In this document: positions 37,969 to 48,895 of the stretch, in pieces
Layout of the letters: each line of letters starts with the position of its first letter
Numbering within the stretch: the first letter of the stretch is position 1
Assembly: GCA_951799445.1 (NCBI GenBank)
Contig: OX637293.1
Span: 16,926,001 to 16,990,000 of the forward strand
DNA length: 64,000 nt
Direction of reading: 5' to 3'
From: Pseudisothecium myosuroides
Lineage: Eukaryota > Streptophyta > Bryopsida > Hypnales > Lembophyllaceae
Position numbers and translations under genes: made by a program
The notes under the pieces: model-generated
What the model was told of the DNA's origin: nothing
What the model saw: the letters and a program-made list of their open reading frames with translations, nothing else
The model's database searches: none

Positions 37969-39384
37969 CATTAGGGGAGATTTGAGGGCAAAGAGGCGAC
38001 CGTTTCAGGCCTAAGGTAGGAGCATCGATAACCGTCAAATTAAGCAATTCAACATAGTTGGAGGCAAATTTTTCTTTAAAAAAATATTTTTTCAATGTCA
38101 ACAATTGAAAATCATGAATTTAAAAAAAAAATAGACTTTTTGGATAAGACATCTAATTTCTACAAATTTTCAAAGTAGAGCTCCCTAGGACACCCTATAC
38201 CGCACTCTAGTAAATCTGCCTTGATTCTAGCACCAAACTCTAAAAAAATTAGAGACCACCAACCACAATTAAGGATAGACACGATTTCAAGGAACTTTTG
38301 GGAGCCCTTTAATCCCTAAAGGACTAAGGCCTTTTTCCTGCCAAAAAACATTGAAAACTGCCATTTCTATAGCAAAGAGTTAAAAAAAAATTTAATTGTT
38401 TTTTTTCACATCTAATCATAGGATCTTACACCTAACTAATATAAAAAAGTGTGAAAAAAATTTCAGAATCTTGCAAGATATTTGTGTTTAAAGTGGAAAA
38501 AACAAGTTTTTCAGCACATTGCGGGACTAGATTTTTTGACTTTGAACATTTTTAACTTAAAATTTTTGCACTAGAATTTTGAGCTTTAATAGAAGGAAAA
38601 TCTTAAATATTAGTTTCTTTTAGATGGAATTAAAATTCACTAATCCCAATGGTGAGATTGTTCTAGCAAGTAAACTCATCCATGCAAAAAAAAAAGTGAA
38701 AAATTTGAAAAATTGCATTCAGAAATGAATCCTACAAGTTATTTTTTTCAAAAAAATGCTCTAACTGCCCAAAAAATAAGAATGTCTATAACTCTCTCAT
38801 AACAAATCCAAATGAAATGAATCAAAGCTTTCCAGATAGACAAAAATATAATCTATGAGAAAAAAAAATTCAAAAAAAAAATTCAAATTTTTGCAAATTT
38901 TTTTTTGATGCCCCTTGTCCCCCGTTTTGAGCTTATTTGGTCATAACTTTTTTTTCCAAGCACCGATTGTGAAAAAATTTATATTTTCACAAAACTAATC
39001 AGCTTTTCTACTTCCCAAAAAAGTCTAAAAAAATTAGAAGAAAATTTCAGCCCGTAGGTACCTGCCCGAAAACGCATTTGTCCCCCAAAGGAACAAAAGT
39101 CTTTTAGGGATTAAGGGAACTCTACAGTTGGTGTCAGGGTACACTCACACTCATGGGTATTGCTACCTTATTCCCCTTGTCTATTCAGAACCAGCAATAA
39201 CACTGTCAGAAAATTTTAAAAAAATCATTAAAAAGTAAAATATTAATTAATTGATTGATTTTTTTCCAAAAAATCTTACGTTGCACTCTCTCGACCACGT
39301 CAGATTGCTGATGTGGCAATTTCCCATGGTCCGGGAACTGAAGATAACTCGCGGGCCTCCCTTGCCCTCAATTTTCTTCTAATG
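37969..39384 (+). mobile_element. CATTAGAGGAGAT-family MITE, copy 2, expanded by insertions
   Basis: Left end CATTAGGGGAGATTTGAGGG at 37969, with GTTTCAGGCCT as in the intact copies. The remainder (CACTGTCAGAAAATTTT, GATTGCTGATGTGGCAATTT, GGGAACT...CGCGGGC) follows at about 39165-39384 and ends TTCTTCTAATG. About 1.15 kb is inserted between, of which 38313-39110 is a TTAA element; the rest (about 38015-38300) is unidentified. Confidence 0.65.
38313..39110 (+). mobile_element. TTAA-flanked element family, copy B (798 bp)
   Basis: Ends TCCCTAAAGGACT and, complemented, TCCCTAAAAGACT, with TTAA directly on both sides (38309-38312, 39111-39114). Internal blocks shared with copy A in the same order include ATAGGATCTTACACCTAACT, CAGCACATTGC(A/G)GGACTAGA, ATAACAAATCCAAATG and GGTACCT(A/G)CCC. 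No transposase. Confidence 0.8.
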
Positions 39385-39831
39385 TATTTATCAATAGATA
39401 TGGGCTACTATCTATTGGTTACAAGTCCATGTCATAAAGTCTAAAGAGGCACTAAAGATAGCACCCACTACCTAAGCCCTCATAGCCTAGATAGTAGAAC
39501 TAGCTCCAACAAATTCTTCATTTACGTTAGTCATATGATTGTAGTTACTCTTCTTTGAAGTGAAAATGGATGTGATAGTTATAAAATCGTATTATAATTG
39601 ACCAATGTTCTTCATGAGCTCATAGCATGATTCAAGAGGCATTCAATGGTATGTATACCTTACAATTATTTTCTCTTTGTCAACCCTTTTTTCTTTTTCC
39701 TTGTGAATATTTTGTTAAAGTAAACTAAAGGTTTTGAGTGTTTGCCTTTGAATTTTACAATTTGCTTGATGTAGAATTTCTCGTAAAACATGCAACATTT
39801 TTTAGTGTTATAAAAAATAAGAGAGGTTTAA

Positions 39832-40938
39832 CCTCTAAAGTCCCATTGACCCATTCAAGAACAAATGAAAGATTGGACTAGTTCTTGTGCTTTCAATTTT
39901 GATACAATTTTTTGAAACTTTTTATTTAGATAAATAAGTAAATTAGCTTTGGGAGAATAAATTTTTTAATTCAATTGGTGCCCGGGATCATAATTTATGC
40001 CATCCTAAGCATAAATTTGAATTTGACAAACAACAAATAAAATCTATAAAAACTTGAAATAAAAGTTAAATTTTTATTTCACAATCTATATTTTTGTTTA
40101 CAGGGAAAGCTTTGATTCAATCCATTTTGGATTAGTCATATGAAATTTATAGAACCTTTTGTTTTATAGGCAAGTAGAACATTTTTTTGAAAAAATAACA
40201 TGTTCGATTTATTTTATAACTCAATTTTCAAAATTTTCAAGAAGAAAAAGTTCTACAAGGTTTAGTATGATTGCCAAAACAATCTCACCATTGGAAATAG
40301 TGTGTTTTAATTCCATCTTAGAGCTACAGTAGAACCTCTCTAAGCTAATCGGTCCCGGACCGGTCTGACAAATTGGTTTATAGAGGTTTATTGACTTCTG
40401 GAGGGTCATTTTAGTCACAGCCTTTGTTATGTGGCCTAGGCCGGGACCGGTCTGACATGATTGTCTTACAAAGGTTTATCGACTTAGAGAGGATCGACTT
40501 AGAGAGATTCTACTGTATTAACAATTTAGTTTTTCCTTCGATTTTGCACCTACTTCTACTTAATAATTTTTTAAAGAATGAAAATCAAGTTGTTTTTTGT
40601 GGAATTTTTCCCTTTAGACTTTCAACTCATTCAATTCTTCAACAAAACTTTTTAAATTCAAAATCTTTAGTGCAAAAGTTTAGCTAAGAAAATTCAAAGG
40701 CTTATAATCTAGTCACAAAAGGTACAAACCCCCAAGTTGTATTCATTTGAACGCAAATATATTGCAATCAATGTTGTCAAAGTTTCTAAAATTTCTTTCA
40801 CATATTTTTGTACAAGTCTATTGCAAGATCCTACAATTAAATGCCAAAAAATTAATTTTCAATTTTTTTTCTCTTTACAATAGAGATGGTAGTTTTGAGT
40901 GGATTTTTATAGAAGAAAAAAACTTAGGGCTATAGGGA
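39832..40938 (-). mobile_element. TTAA-flanked element family, copy F (1107 bp with a nested MITE)
   Basis: Left end TTTAACCTCTAAAG and right end TATAGGGATTAA, with TTAA at 39828-39831 and 40939-40942. The orientation is opposite to copies A and B. Without the 189-bp MITE at 40327-40515 and its duplicated TA, it is about 916 bp, the same as copies A and C. Internal similarity to copy C includes the AAAGCTTTGA(T/A)TCA block followed by CCATTTTG. Confidence 0.65.
40327..40515. mobile_element. Emigrant-like (pogo-type) MITE, 189 bp
   Basis: Ends CAGTAGAACCTCTCTAAGCT and, complemented, CAGTAGAATCTCTCTAAGTC, flanked by TA at 40325-40326 and 40516-40517. The ends are very close to the Emigrant/Lemi1 type known from Arabidopsis (CAGTAAAACCTCTATAAATT). 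The interior carries two GGGACCGGTCTGACA-type blocks in opposite contexts. It lies inside TTAA copy F, so it inserted later. Confidence 0.85.
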
Positions 40939-41100
40939 TTAATGATCAGCTATTTGTTAACCTTAAAGTGCTTGAAGGAATACAAAATATTGGATGATTC
41001 ATGGTATGAATTTTGAAATATGAAATATTTGATTAATTCATCTCAAAGATATGGTGAATTTTGTTCAATAGAACAGTCATGAGTCATTGAATTTAATTCA
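40939..41100. other. Short spacer
   Basis: AT-rich sequence between TTAA copy F and tandem array 2; nothing recognised. Confidence 0.4.
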
Positions 41101-42100
41101 AATCATGTAGGGCTAGTGTACCATGTACCATTGCCACATATAATAATAAAATTAAAATAAAATAAATTTTGGATTTTTGGATTTTATAAAAAATTAAAAA
41201 CTAAAAAATCTTTTTATTTGTTTGTAGGAACGCCATGAAACAAAGTCCTTGCACCCCTAGTTTGTTGCGATGTGATAGACAAATAGAATGTTCTATGCAC
41301 AAAGGAGTGGAATGGCTTTGTTTCATGTTGTTTGGACATGCAATGTGAAAGTTATTTTTTTTCCTAAATAATATATATAATTTAGTTCAATTTCTTAACT
41401 TAAAAATATATCAAAAATCCATAACTTTTACACCATAGGTCTAAGCACCATGAAACAAAGCCTGTGCATCCTTCCTTGTTAAGGGCTTTATGACAATACC
41501 AAAAACACAATCAGAAGGCGCATGGTCTAAGAGATATCACTGTAACAAACAAAACAACTTAACTTAAAGTATAGATAGATAGACTGATGTGCCTTATGTC
41601 GTTGCCACAACCAAAATAAAAGTAAAAGTAATTTTTTAATTTTTAATTTATAAAAACTTTGAATTTCAATAACTTTCACACCATAGGTCCCAACACATTA
41701 AAACAAAGCCCATGCATCCCTCCTCACAAAGAGCTTTCCAACGGTACCAAGACCTTGACCACAAAACGCACGATTCTAGAGATCTTACTATAACAAACAA
41801 ATAAAACAAACAAAATAAACAACCTCACTTAAGGTATAGATACATACTAGTGTGCCTTGTGCCATTGCTATAGTCAAAATTTTAAAAAAAGAAATTTTCT
41901 AATTTTTTAATTCATAAAAAATTCAAAATTTTATAACTTTCACACTGTACGTCTAAATGCCATGAAATAGAGTATGTGCACTCCTCTTCTTAGATAATTT
42001 TCTAATGGTATCAAGAATGCAACTGAAGGACACGTGATTCCGAAGATCTCACCGTAAAAAACAAAACAAAACAAACAGACTCATTTAAGGTATGGATTTT
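41101..42100. repeat. Tandem array of about 250-bp units (array 2)
   Basis: Same unit as at 12.2-13.6 kb. Cores AAACAAAGCCTGTGCATCC, AAACAAAGCCCATGCATCCC and a decayed third lie near 41454, 41702 and 41966, with a partial one near 41236. As in array 1, an inverted core (GGCTTTGTTTCATG) precedes the run, near 41310. Each unit closes with an ACTTAAGGTAT or AGTATAGATAG-type end. Confidence 0.75.
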
Positions 42101-42313
42101 TTTTAAATTTTGCATGGAGGTTCAATTTCAAGAAATGGTCATATCATTCATTGTGCATTTTGTGATTTATTTTGACATTTTTGCCTTTACTCTTCTTAAG
42201 TTTGAAAGTAGCCTTGAAGATGAACCCTTCATTTTATAGCTAAGATAAATTAATAAAATGAAGCTCATAAATACTGTTTATACTACAAGACATCAAAATA
42301 GTACTTTCCCTAA

Positions 42314-43228
42314 CCCCTAAAGGACCAAACACCGTTTTCTTGGCAACATAGCAATTTTGGGCAGCTCACTACAAATGGAGATTTTATTTTTTTCTTTGAA
42401 ATTTTCACACAACATGTGCCCAAGGAGTAGCTATAACAATTTTCATAACTTCTGACTACATGGTTAAAAAGTTATTGCATGATATGTAATTTTTTTGCGT
42501 TCGAAAGGTAGCCTGGGCAACTCAAAAAAATTCTTTAAAAACCTCTTTTAAGAAAAATAAAAATTTGAAATTGGTTTTATAGATTTATATATATGTGGAA
42601 AGCTTTGAATCATTCCATTTTGATTAATGAGATAAAAGTTATTAAGAGTTTTTGTTTGAGGGTAGTTATGGAATCTCTATTCTAAAATAAACTTTGAAGT
42701 CCTTTATTTAACTCAATTTTCAAAAATAAAAATATTGGGTGTAGATTGTTTTCTACAACATTACAACCGTTGGAATTGACATTTTTCAATTCCATAACTA
42801 AATTCTTGACAATTTAGTATTTTGAATCATTCTCTACTACTTTCTACTTACTATTTTTTTCCTATATAATGTACAATTCCAAATGATTTGAAAATTTTCT
42901 AGCATGTAGCCAAATTTCCTTTAAGAATGAAACCAAAGACTAACCACCATTTTGAACATTTTTTCATAGAAATGTAACTTTGTGAAGGGCAGCTACTTGT
43001 TTTTTTGTAGGGACAAAAAAAGGATTTTTGTCAATTCAAACATTTATATCTTGCAATCCACATAGTGGAAGTTTCTAAATTTTTTTCACATCTTCTTGAA
43101 CTAGTGTACTACAAGATCCAATGGTTACATGTGCCCAAAAATGTTTTTTTTCTAAAATTTGGTACTTGTACTAGAAATGGCAGTTTTAGAATGGTTTTGG
43201 TGAAAACATTGTCAAAAACCTTTAGGGG
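42314..43228 (-). mobile_element. TTAA-flanked element family, copy C (915 bp, CTAA flanks)
   Basis: Ends CCCCTAAAGGACC and, complemented, CCCCTAAAGGTTT, with identical CTAA on both sides (42310-42313, 43229-43232), a one-base variant of TTAA. Opposite in orientation to A and B: its right end, complemented, carries the CTGCCATTTCTA block that A and B have at their left. No transposase. Confidence 0.75.
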
Positions 43229-43379
43229 CTAAAATGGATTTTTTTTGCCTTGAAACACATGGACAATTTCTATAGATAGAAAAAATTGTACAATGAACTA
43301 GGGAACCAGAATGATTTTTTTTCTCCTTTTTCTCAAAATAATTGGAACCTAAATGCAATCAAAGCAACAAAGAACCCAC

Positions 43380-43654
43380 CATTAGATGAGATTCACCTAC
43401 TAAACAAGGCCGTGAGTTCTCCATAGTTCCCCGAAGTTCCCAGACTGTGGGAACTGTGCTACAGCAACAATCTAACGTGGCACAGCGACTGCCACATTAG
43501 ATAATAATTTTTCATTTTTTTCATTTTTAAAAGTATTTTTTTATTTTTTATTTTATTTTATTATTGTTTAAATATTTTGACTGCGGCACTGTTCATCATA
43601 GCGTTGGAAACAAAACTGAAACAACCCTCTAATGCCTCCAAAAAACATCTAATG
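43380..43654 (-). mobile_element. CATTAGAGGAGAT-family MITE, copy 3 (275 bp)
   Basis: Starts CATTAGATGAGAT and ends ACATCTAATG. In reverse orientation it carries the family blocks GGGAACT, GTGGCAGTCGCTGTGCCACG and a GTTGTTTCAG segment. Intact length, similar to the 272-bp copy at 48283. Confidence 0.75.
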
Positions 43655-44832
43655 GAGAACCAATATCCATACAAAAGGGGAGAGAATCAAATGCCAATTA
43701 GGCAAAAGTCCCCAACTTGGGCCGGGCTAAGTTCCAACAAAGCTTAAATTGCCTATTAAGTCTAAAGTCCTATTTATACCAAAAAACTTTGAGTTGGAGC
43801 CCAAAAAAATGGAGTGTTTTGATTGAAAGATAGCTATGAACCTAAAGCAAAGACCTAATCAAAATACTTCAAAGAACTTGGTTTGTAACCAAATGCAATT
43901 GAACCTTTCCGGGAACAAGCCAGCCTTGTCCAGGTAAAGACCTCTAAAATGAATTGACTTACTGTATTTTCAAATCTATTTAGAATAACAAAAGTGCTAA
44001 TTTTATACTGTGCTAATTTTATACTATGCTAATTTCACACTAACTATATATACACCAATAATAAAAATTCCATGATTTTGAATGTATTTTTCATTTGTCA
44101 TAGCAGAACAGCAAGTTTGTCAAAAAAACATTTATAGAAATTGGAGTTGAATTATTATGAAATTATTTTACATTAAAAAAATTCACAAATAAACACACTA
44201 ACGAACTCAATTTCCTGAACTCAAGAAAGTTTTAATTATCTGCCATAGATGTGGTGCCAATTTGCACTTCGACAACATTTATGTGGACTACGCTCTTAAA
44301 AACTGAAGGTGATTGCAAAGAAAATTAAGGTAAACCCCCCATTCCCAACCATTGGCCCATTTCCGACCTATAGGTGCACGTATTTCCGACCACGCTTAGA
44401 ATGCGTGTTTTTTTTCATTTTCAAGGTTGGAACTAATAAATACATGACACATGTCCCAAGTTGTGAAAAAAAAAGTGGGAAATAATGATTAGGTAAAAAA
44501 TTATTGAATGATCGGAATTGGAAGAGTCTATATATTGGCCATGGGTCCGGCATACTTTTTGCCTCCCAAAATTCATAGTAATTTCAATTTAAGCGATAAA
44601 ATTACCAATTTTTTTGCAATATGTGTCTTTTCAATTTATGTACCTCTGAAAAATATTTGTTTTGCCTTCACTCCTCTAGATCATGTCCAAATTCCTTATT
44701 CGGTCGGTTATGGAGGGATAACCTTATTCAGGCTTCACCAAGCACTTTGAAATCGTGGTTAAGACTTTTATTTTTTTGAAATGAAATATAATGAAGTACT
44801 TGATGTAAGAAATAAAAGCAAGATATAGAATA
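43655..44832. other. Intergenic DNA with a diverged copy of the 10.7 kb element
   Basis: No gene. From about 44338 (CCATTCCCAACCATTGGCCC, TATTTCCGACC, TTTTCAAGGTTGG) to about 44620 (GGAAGAGTCTATATATTGGCC, TTTTTGCCTCCCAAA), the sequence follows the plus-oriented element seen at 10690-10810 and 11300-11420. Confidence 0.5.
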
Positions 44833-45146
44833 AGGTAGGAGGCTCAAACTCCGACCGCGGATTAAAAGCAAACATGACTCAGAGGTACATTTTGATTTCT
44901 TCAATGTACCGACTATGCACATTTTAGGAGGTGGTTGCTTTTGATGACCACAAATGACCACTTTTTTCCAACTTCAAAAATTTGTAACTAATTCCACAAA
45001 GGTCCAAAAAATATGAAACAACTTGGATTAGGTGTCAATTCCACTTGTCTTTCAAGGAAAATATACAAAAAAAATATTTCAAGATGTTTTACCTTCCCAA
45101 AATTAAGTTTCAATGCTTAGATGGTCGCTTTATGGACCCCCTACTT
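44833..45146. mobile_element. MITE with AGGTAGGAGG ends, 314 bp (long form)
   Basis: Left end AGGTAGGAGGCTCAAACTCC and right end GGTCGCTTTATGG followed by CCCCCTACTT, with TA on both sides. It shares with the 10379 copy the GACCG block near the left end, the TGGAATTA/AAATGGAATTC-type interior, and the internal GGTCCAAAAATATGAAACA segment in reverse. Confidence 0.75.
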
Positions 45147-45437
45147 TATATTGATTTATCCTCTTAGTGTCATCTGGAAGACAATTGTCAGTAAGAAAAC
45201 CTTTTCATCGAAGAGTAGTAAAATGCAATAATATTTGAGCCTATACTAAAATAAAATAGTGTAATTTTTATAAATCACTATCACTTTTAAGCCCTAGTAG
45301 AATAAATCAATTAGTGAATTGAAACACAAGCACATGTGGTTTATTAAAGGAGTAAAGAATTTTAGAATTTTCATTTCGTCTTTTTTAAATCTTCTTGATA
45401 AGAAACATGCATATATCATCATTGAAATGAACATCTA

Positions 45438-45574
45438 AGGTAGGAGGCTCAGAAATGGACCATTTAAGCCTATCTAACTCATCAATGACCTAAATAGATA
45501 TTCCAAGGAGTATGTCACTCATTCCTAGATAGGAGACGCATTTAAAACCCGCTCCATTTAAGGACCTCCTACCT
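45438..45574 (+). mobile_element. MITE with AGGTAGGAGG ends, 137 bp (short form)
   Basis: Ends AGGTAGGAGGCTCAGAAATG and, complemented, AGGTAGGAGGTCCTTAAATG, flanked by TA. Reverse-oriented twin at 36065 has nearly the same length and interior. Confidence 0.8.
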
Positions 45575-45636
45575 TATGCTAAGGTTAGTGCCTTTATCTA
45601 ATTACTTACTTCCATGATCCCTTGCGAAAGCAGCTT

Positions 45637-45745
45637 TTTATACATGTATACTTGCTACTAGAATCTTATTTATTTAAGGAAAAATATTTTTTATACATGT
45701 ACACTTGCTACTAGAATCTCAATTATTTGTTTATGGAAAATACTT
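45637..45745. repeat. 57-bp tandem duplication
   Basis: TTTTATACATGTATACTTGC followed by TACTAGAATCT, then TTATACATGTACACTTGC followed by TACTAGAATCT, head to tail with few differences. Confidence 0.7.
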
Positions 45746-45994
45746 GTATCCCTATCTTTGTACCAGATTTGAGATCTCATTTTCTTACCAAATTTTAGTG
45801 AATAGATACACTTCATTTAAAACTTATTATTGGAATGTACAATTATTGTTACATTTTTTTGTATCATAAAGAAACCGCATACAAATAGTTAGTATAGAGT
45901 TTATTAGATGCAAAAAGAAAATTTGACTATCTTTCTCATTTCTGCTATGCCAATATTCTGAAGTAGTCTTACTAGAAATAGATACATCTTTTGA

Positions 45995-46552
45995 CCTCTA
46001 AAGGACCAAGTGACCTTTCAATGTATGTTAGAAATTTTAGGTAGTTGCGTATGAAGTCAATTTGGGTCGGATGTTTATGAAATTTTGACACAAGGTATGA
46101 ACATGTATTCCATTAGTGGGAATATAAATTTAATTTTCAATTGGAGTTCTGCATCAAAAGTTATGTTGTCCTACATTATTTGGGTAACCCAAACGACTTC
46201 TAATAGCATATGCAAAGTTCTTCCTCTATTTTTGAAATTTGGCAGGTATGTAAGTAATATGATATAGGGTGCAACTATCCCAAAAACTAACCATTGTATG
46301 GTGCAAAAATCTCATTTCAGGAGTTAAATATGTTGAACTTGTTGGACAAGGTCGGGAAAAGCTTTTTCTTCTAAGTTCAATGTTATATATATTCTTTCAA
46401 TTTATGAGGTCAAATCAAAAAAAAAATTCTATACATTCCTATAGAGAGTCTAATACAAATCTGTTCAATTGAATTGAATTTTTTTTCCACTACTCTAAAT
46501 GGTGGTAGTTTTTGACAAGTTTTGCCCAAAATGTGCCTTGATCCTTTGGAGG
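45995..46552 (-). mobile_element. TTAA-flanked element family, copy D (558 bp, shortened)
   Basis: Ends CCTCTAAAGGACC and, complemented, CCTCCAAAGGATC. The right flank is TTAA, the left flank TTGA. The left segment (AAATTTTAGGTAGTTGCGTA) matches copy C's AATTTTGGGCAG stretch. About 350 bp shorter than A, C and F, so internally deleted. Two short open frames inside begin with non-ATG codons and look like chance. Confidence 0.6.
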
Positions 46553-47919
46553 TTAATTCTCCATTAGTGTAGTCAAGCCTTTCAAATGTGTTACAATTGT
46601 TTATTTTGTTATTTCACTTTAACTATTTGAAGTCTAAATATTCACACACTAGATCCATGCTTTCTAATCAAACCTCCTTTTAGCTTGAAGATGATTTTCT
46701 TTTGGCTTGGAATTCAATCTAGAAAGTGAAGTTCATCAAGTTTGGATTACAGTTTTACTTTTCAAATTTGAAAGTGAGAACTATTGAGCAATCTTATTGC
46801 AAGTTAAGACCAATCTCCAAATGTAGGGTTTAGGGTGTGAGCTCTTTGAACTAGAGAATATTTGCAAAATAGAATTTCAAAATCTATGCTATCTTGCATG
46901 ACAACCAATGTTAGCAAAAATATATCTAAAAGTAGATGTTAAAATTTTGTAAATTATTTCTTAATTTTTTTAGTATGAATTTTTTAAAACTTTAAGCATA
47001 TGCTAAATCATATTTTTCAAACTTAATTAATTATTGGACAAAGAATATCAACCAAGGTTTGGCATACAATTGTTTAAAACTAACACAAGGATCTAAATAC
47101 TTGTGGCCGGAAATTTTAATGTTAGCAATGTTTGCATTATTTATTTTTAATCTTGAAAGTCAAGTCTTTATCTCTAAAGTGATATTCATTTTTTGTCAAT
47201 GAAGAAGATATAGGCCTCTGGTTTTTTGAACGACCTCTTCCACAACAATCTAAAGTGTATATGCCAAATTGAATTATACAATGTTATTTGAGGTATGGTT
47301 CAAATGATGTTTTTGAATACTTTGAAGGCTCTATGATTACGGATCCATTCTTGTTTGTTATTCAAATAAATTACAAAAGTGAGCTAGTATAATAACATAG
47401 ACAACCACCTCAAAGTTGAAATTTCTAAAAATTTGCTAAATGACATGTTACTTGGAAGAGATTGTTTGATTGTGGAAGTCTCAAAAACTAGAGTTTTGGG
47501 TCAATTTTATTTTTAAATTATTTTATAAAGATTTGAATATGTTTTCTTGAGATCTGGAGGTTGAATAGTTCCACTATAAGATTTATAGGTTATTGAATCA
47601 TTTTTAGCTTGATCACCACAGTGATGTAGAATTTGGGATGATCAAAGAGTTAAATTATAGTGGAGACCCAAAAGCCCAACCAAGTCAAGGGTTGATGTTG
47701 AAATTAGCTCATACAATTGTACAAGGTGGTGGAAACGTTGATGAGAATGCTAAGTTGTCATTTGAAATTAATGAGTGTTTTCATCTCCACCCTTAATATA
47801 AAACAAGTACAACCATGTTTCTATAATTTTGCTTTGTAAAATGTCCTACGGCGGACGCCTATGTAGTTCATTATGCGTTCCAAGCAAAATAGATCTTTCT
47901 ATCTTCCTAATTGGTTTAT
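46553..47919. other. AT-rich intergenic DNA, no gene
   Basis: No coding sequence, repeat boundary or RNA gene recognised. Confidence 0.4.
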
Positions 47920-48245
47920 CCCCTAAAGGACCATTGTCCCTTTGGGTGACAAATAGGATTTTGGGCAGGTACCTACGGGCTGAAGTTTTGTCCTGATTTT
48001 TTGAAACATTTTTTAAAGATAGAAAAGCTGATTAGCTTTGTGAGAATAATTTTTTTTTCCAATCGGTATCCAGGCACAAAAGTTGTGCCCAAATAAGCTC
48101 AAAACAGGGGAAAGGGGGTAGCAAAAAAAAATTGCAAAAATTTGAATTAAATTTCTTTGTCTCATAGATTAAATTTTTTTCTATCAAGAAAGCTTTGTTT
48201 CATTTCATTTGGATTTATCATGAGAAAGTTATGGACAATCCTGGA
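47920..48245 (-). mobile_element. TTAA-flanked element family, copy E (truncated)
   Basis: Begins CCCCTAAAGGACC. Reading on, it is the complement of copy B's right third: GGGCAGGTACCTACGGGCTG, AGAAAAGCTGATTAG, AAATAAGCTCAAAAC. It stops after ATGAGAAAGTTATGGACAAT, so the far end is missing. A CATTAGAGGAGAT MITE follows 38 bp later. Confidence 0.7.
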
Positions 48246-48282
48246 GTCATTGTGGACAAGTCATTTATGTAAATGACTGTTG

Positions 48283-48554
48283 CATTAGAGGAGATCTGGC
48301 CGTCTGGAAGACTGTTTCAGGGCTGTTTATAATGCTGGGAACCAACCCTGCTGTCAGAAAAAAATTCTTATTAAAATGTTAAAAGAATACTAAATTTTTT
48401 TATTTTTATTTTTTAAATTTAATTTTTTTAAAAAAATGATGTGGCAGTCGCTCGGCCACGTCGGACTGGCCATGCGGCAGCATTTCAGCAGTCCTGCAGA
48501 GTTCCCACAGTCTGGGAACTCGCGGGCTCTTAGAAGCCAAAATCTCCTCTAATG
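48283..48554 (+). mobile_element. CATTAGAGGAGAT-family MITE, copy 4 (272 bp, intact)
   Basis: Best-preserved copy: starts CATTAGAGGAGATCT and ends AATCTCCTCTAATG, a perfect 13-base inverted repeat. Interior blocks are CTGCTGTCAGAAA, GATGTGGCAGTCGC, CGGCCACGTCGGACTGG and CCACAGTCTGGGAACTCGCG. No coding capacity. Superfamily unknown because no clear target-site duplication is visible. Confidence 0.75.
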
Positions 48555-48895
48555 GCTTATTATCACCAACGAAATGGGACTTGGATGTAAAAATGGATGA
48601 GAAAGATGAGGAAGTCGAGTGATAAAGAAAAGGTTTTGTGGAAAGTGGATATGCAATTGCCATGAGGAAAGCATTATCCCCCATAAATCTGACGTGGACC
48701 GCCATGTGTCCAGTCATTCTTCAGTCATTTTAAAGTTGTGCCCAACCCATGCTAAATCTGACATGGATTGCCACGTTGCCAGTCATTCCGAAGTTGCGAT
48801 AGATCCATTATTGGTGAATGCATGGTTAACGGGCTGAAAATCGTGTCACAATGTCAAAAACTGCAGTCAATCAATTTTCAAATGCCTAAAAGGTA

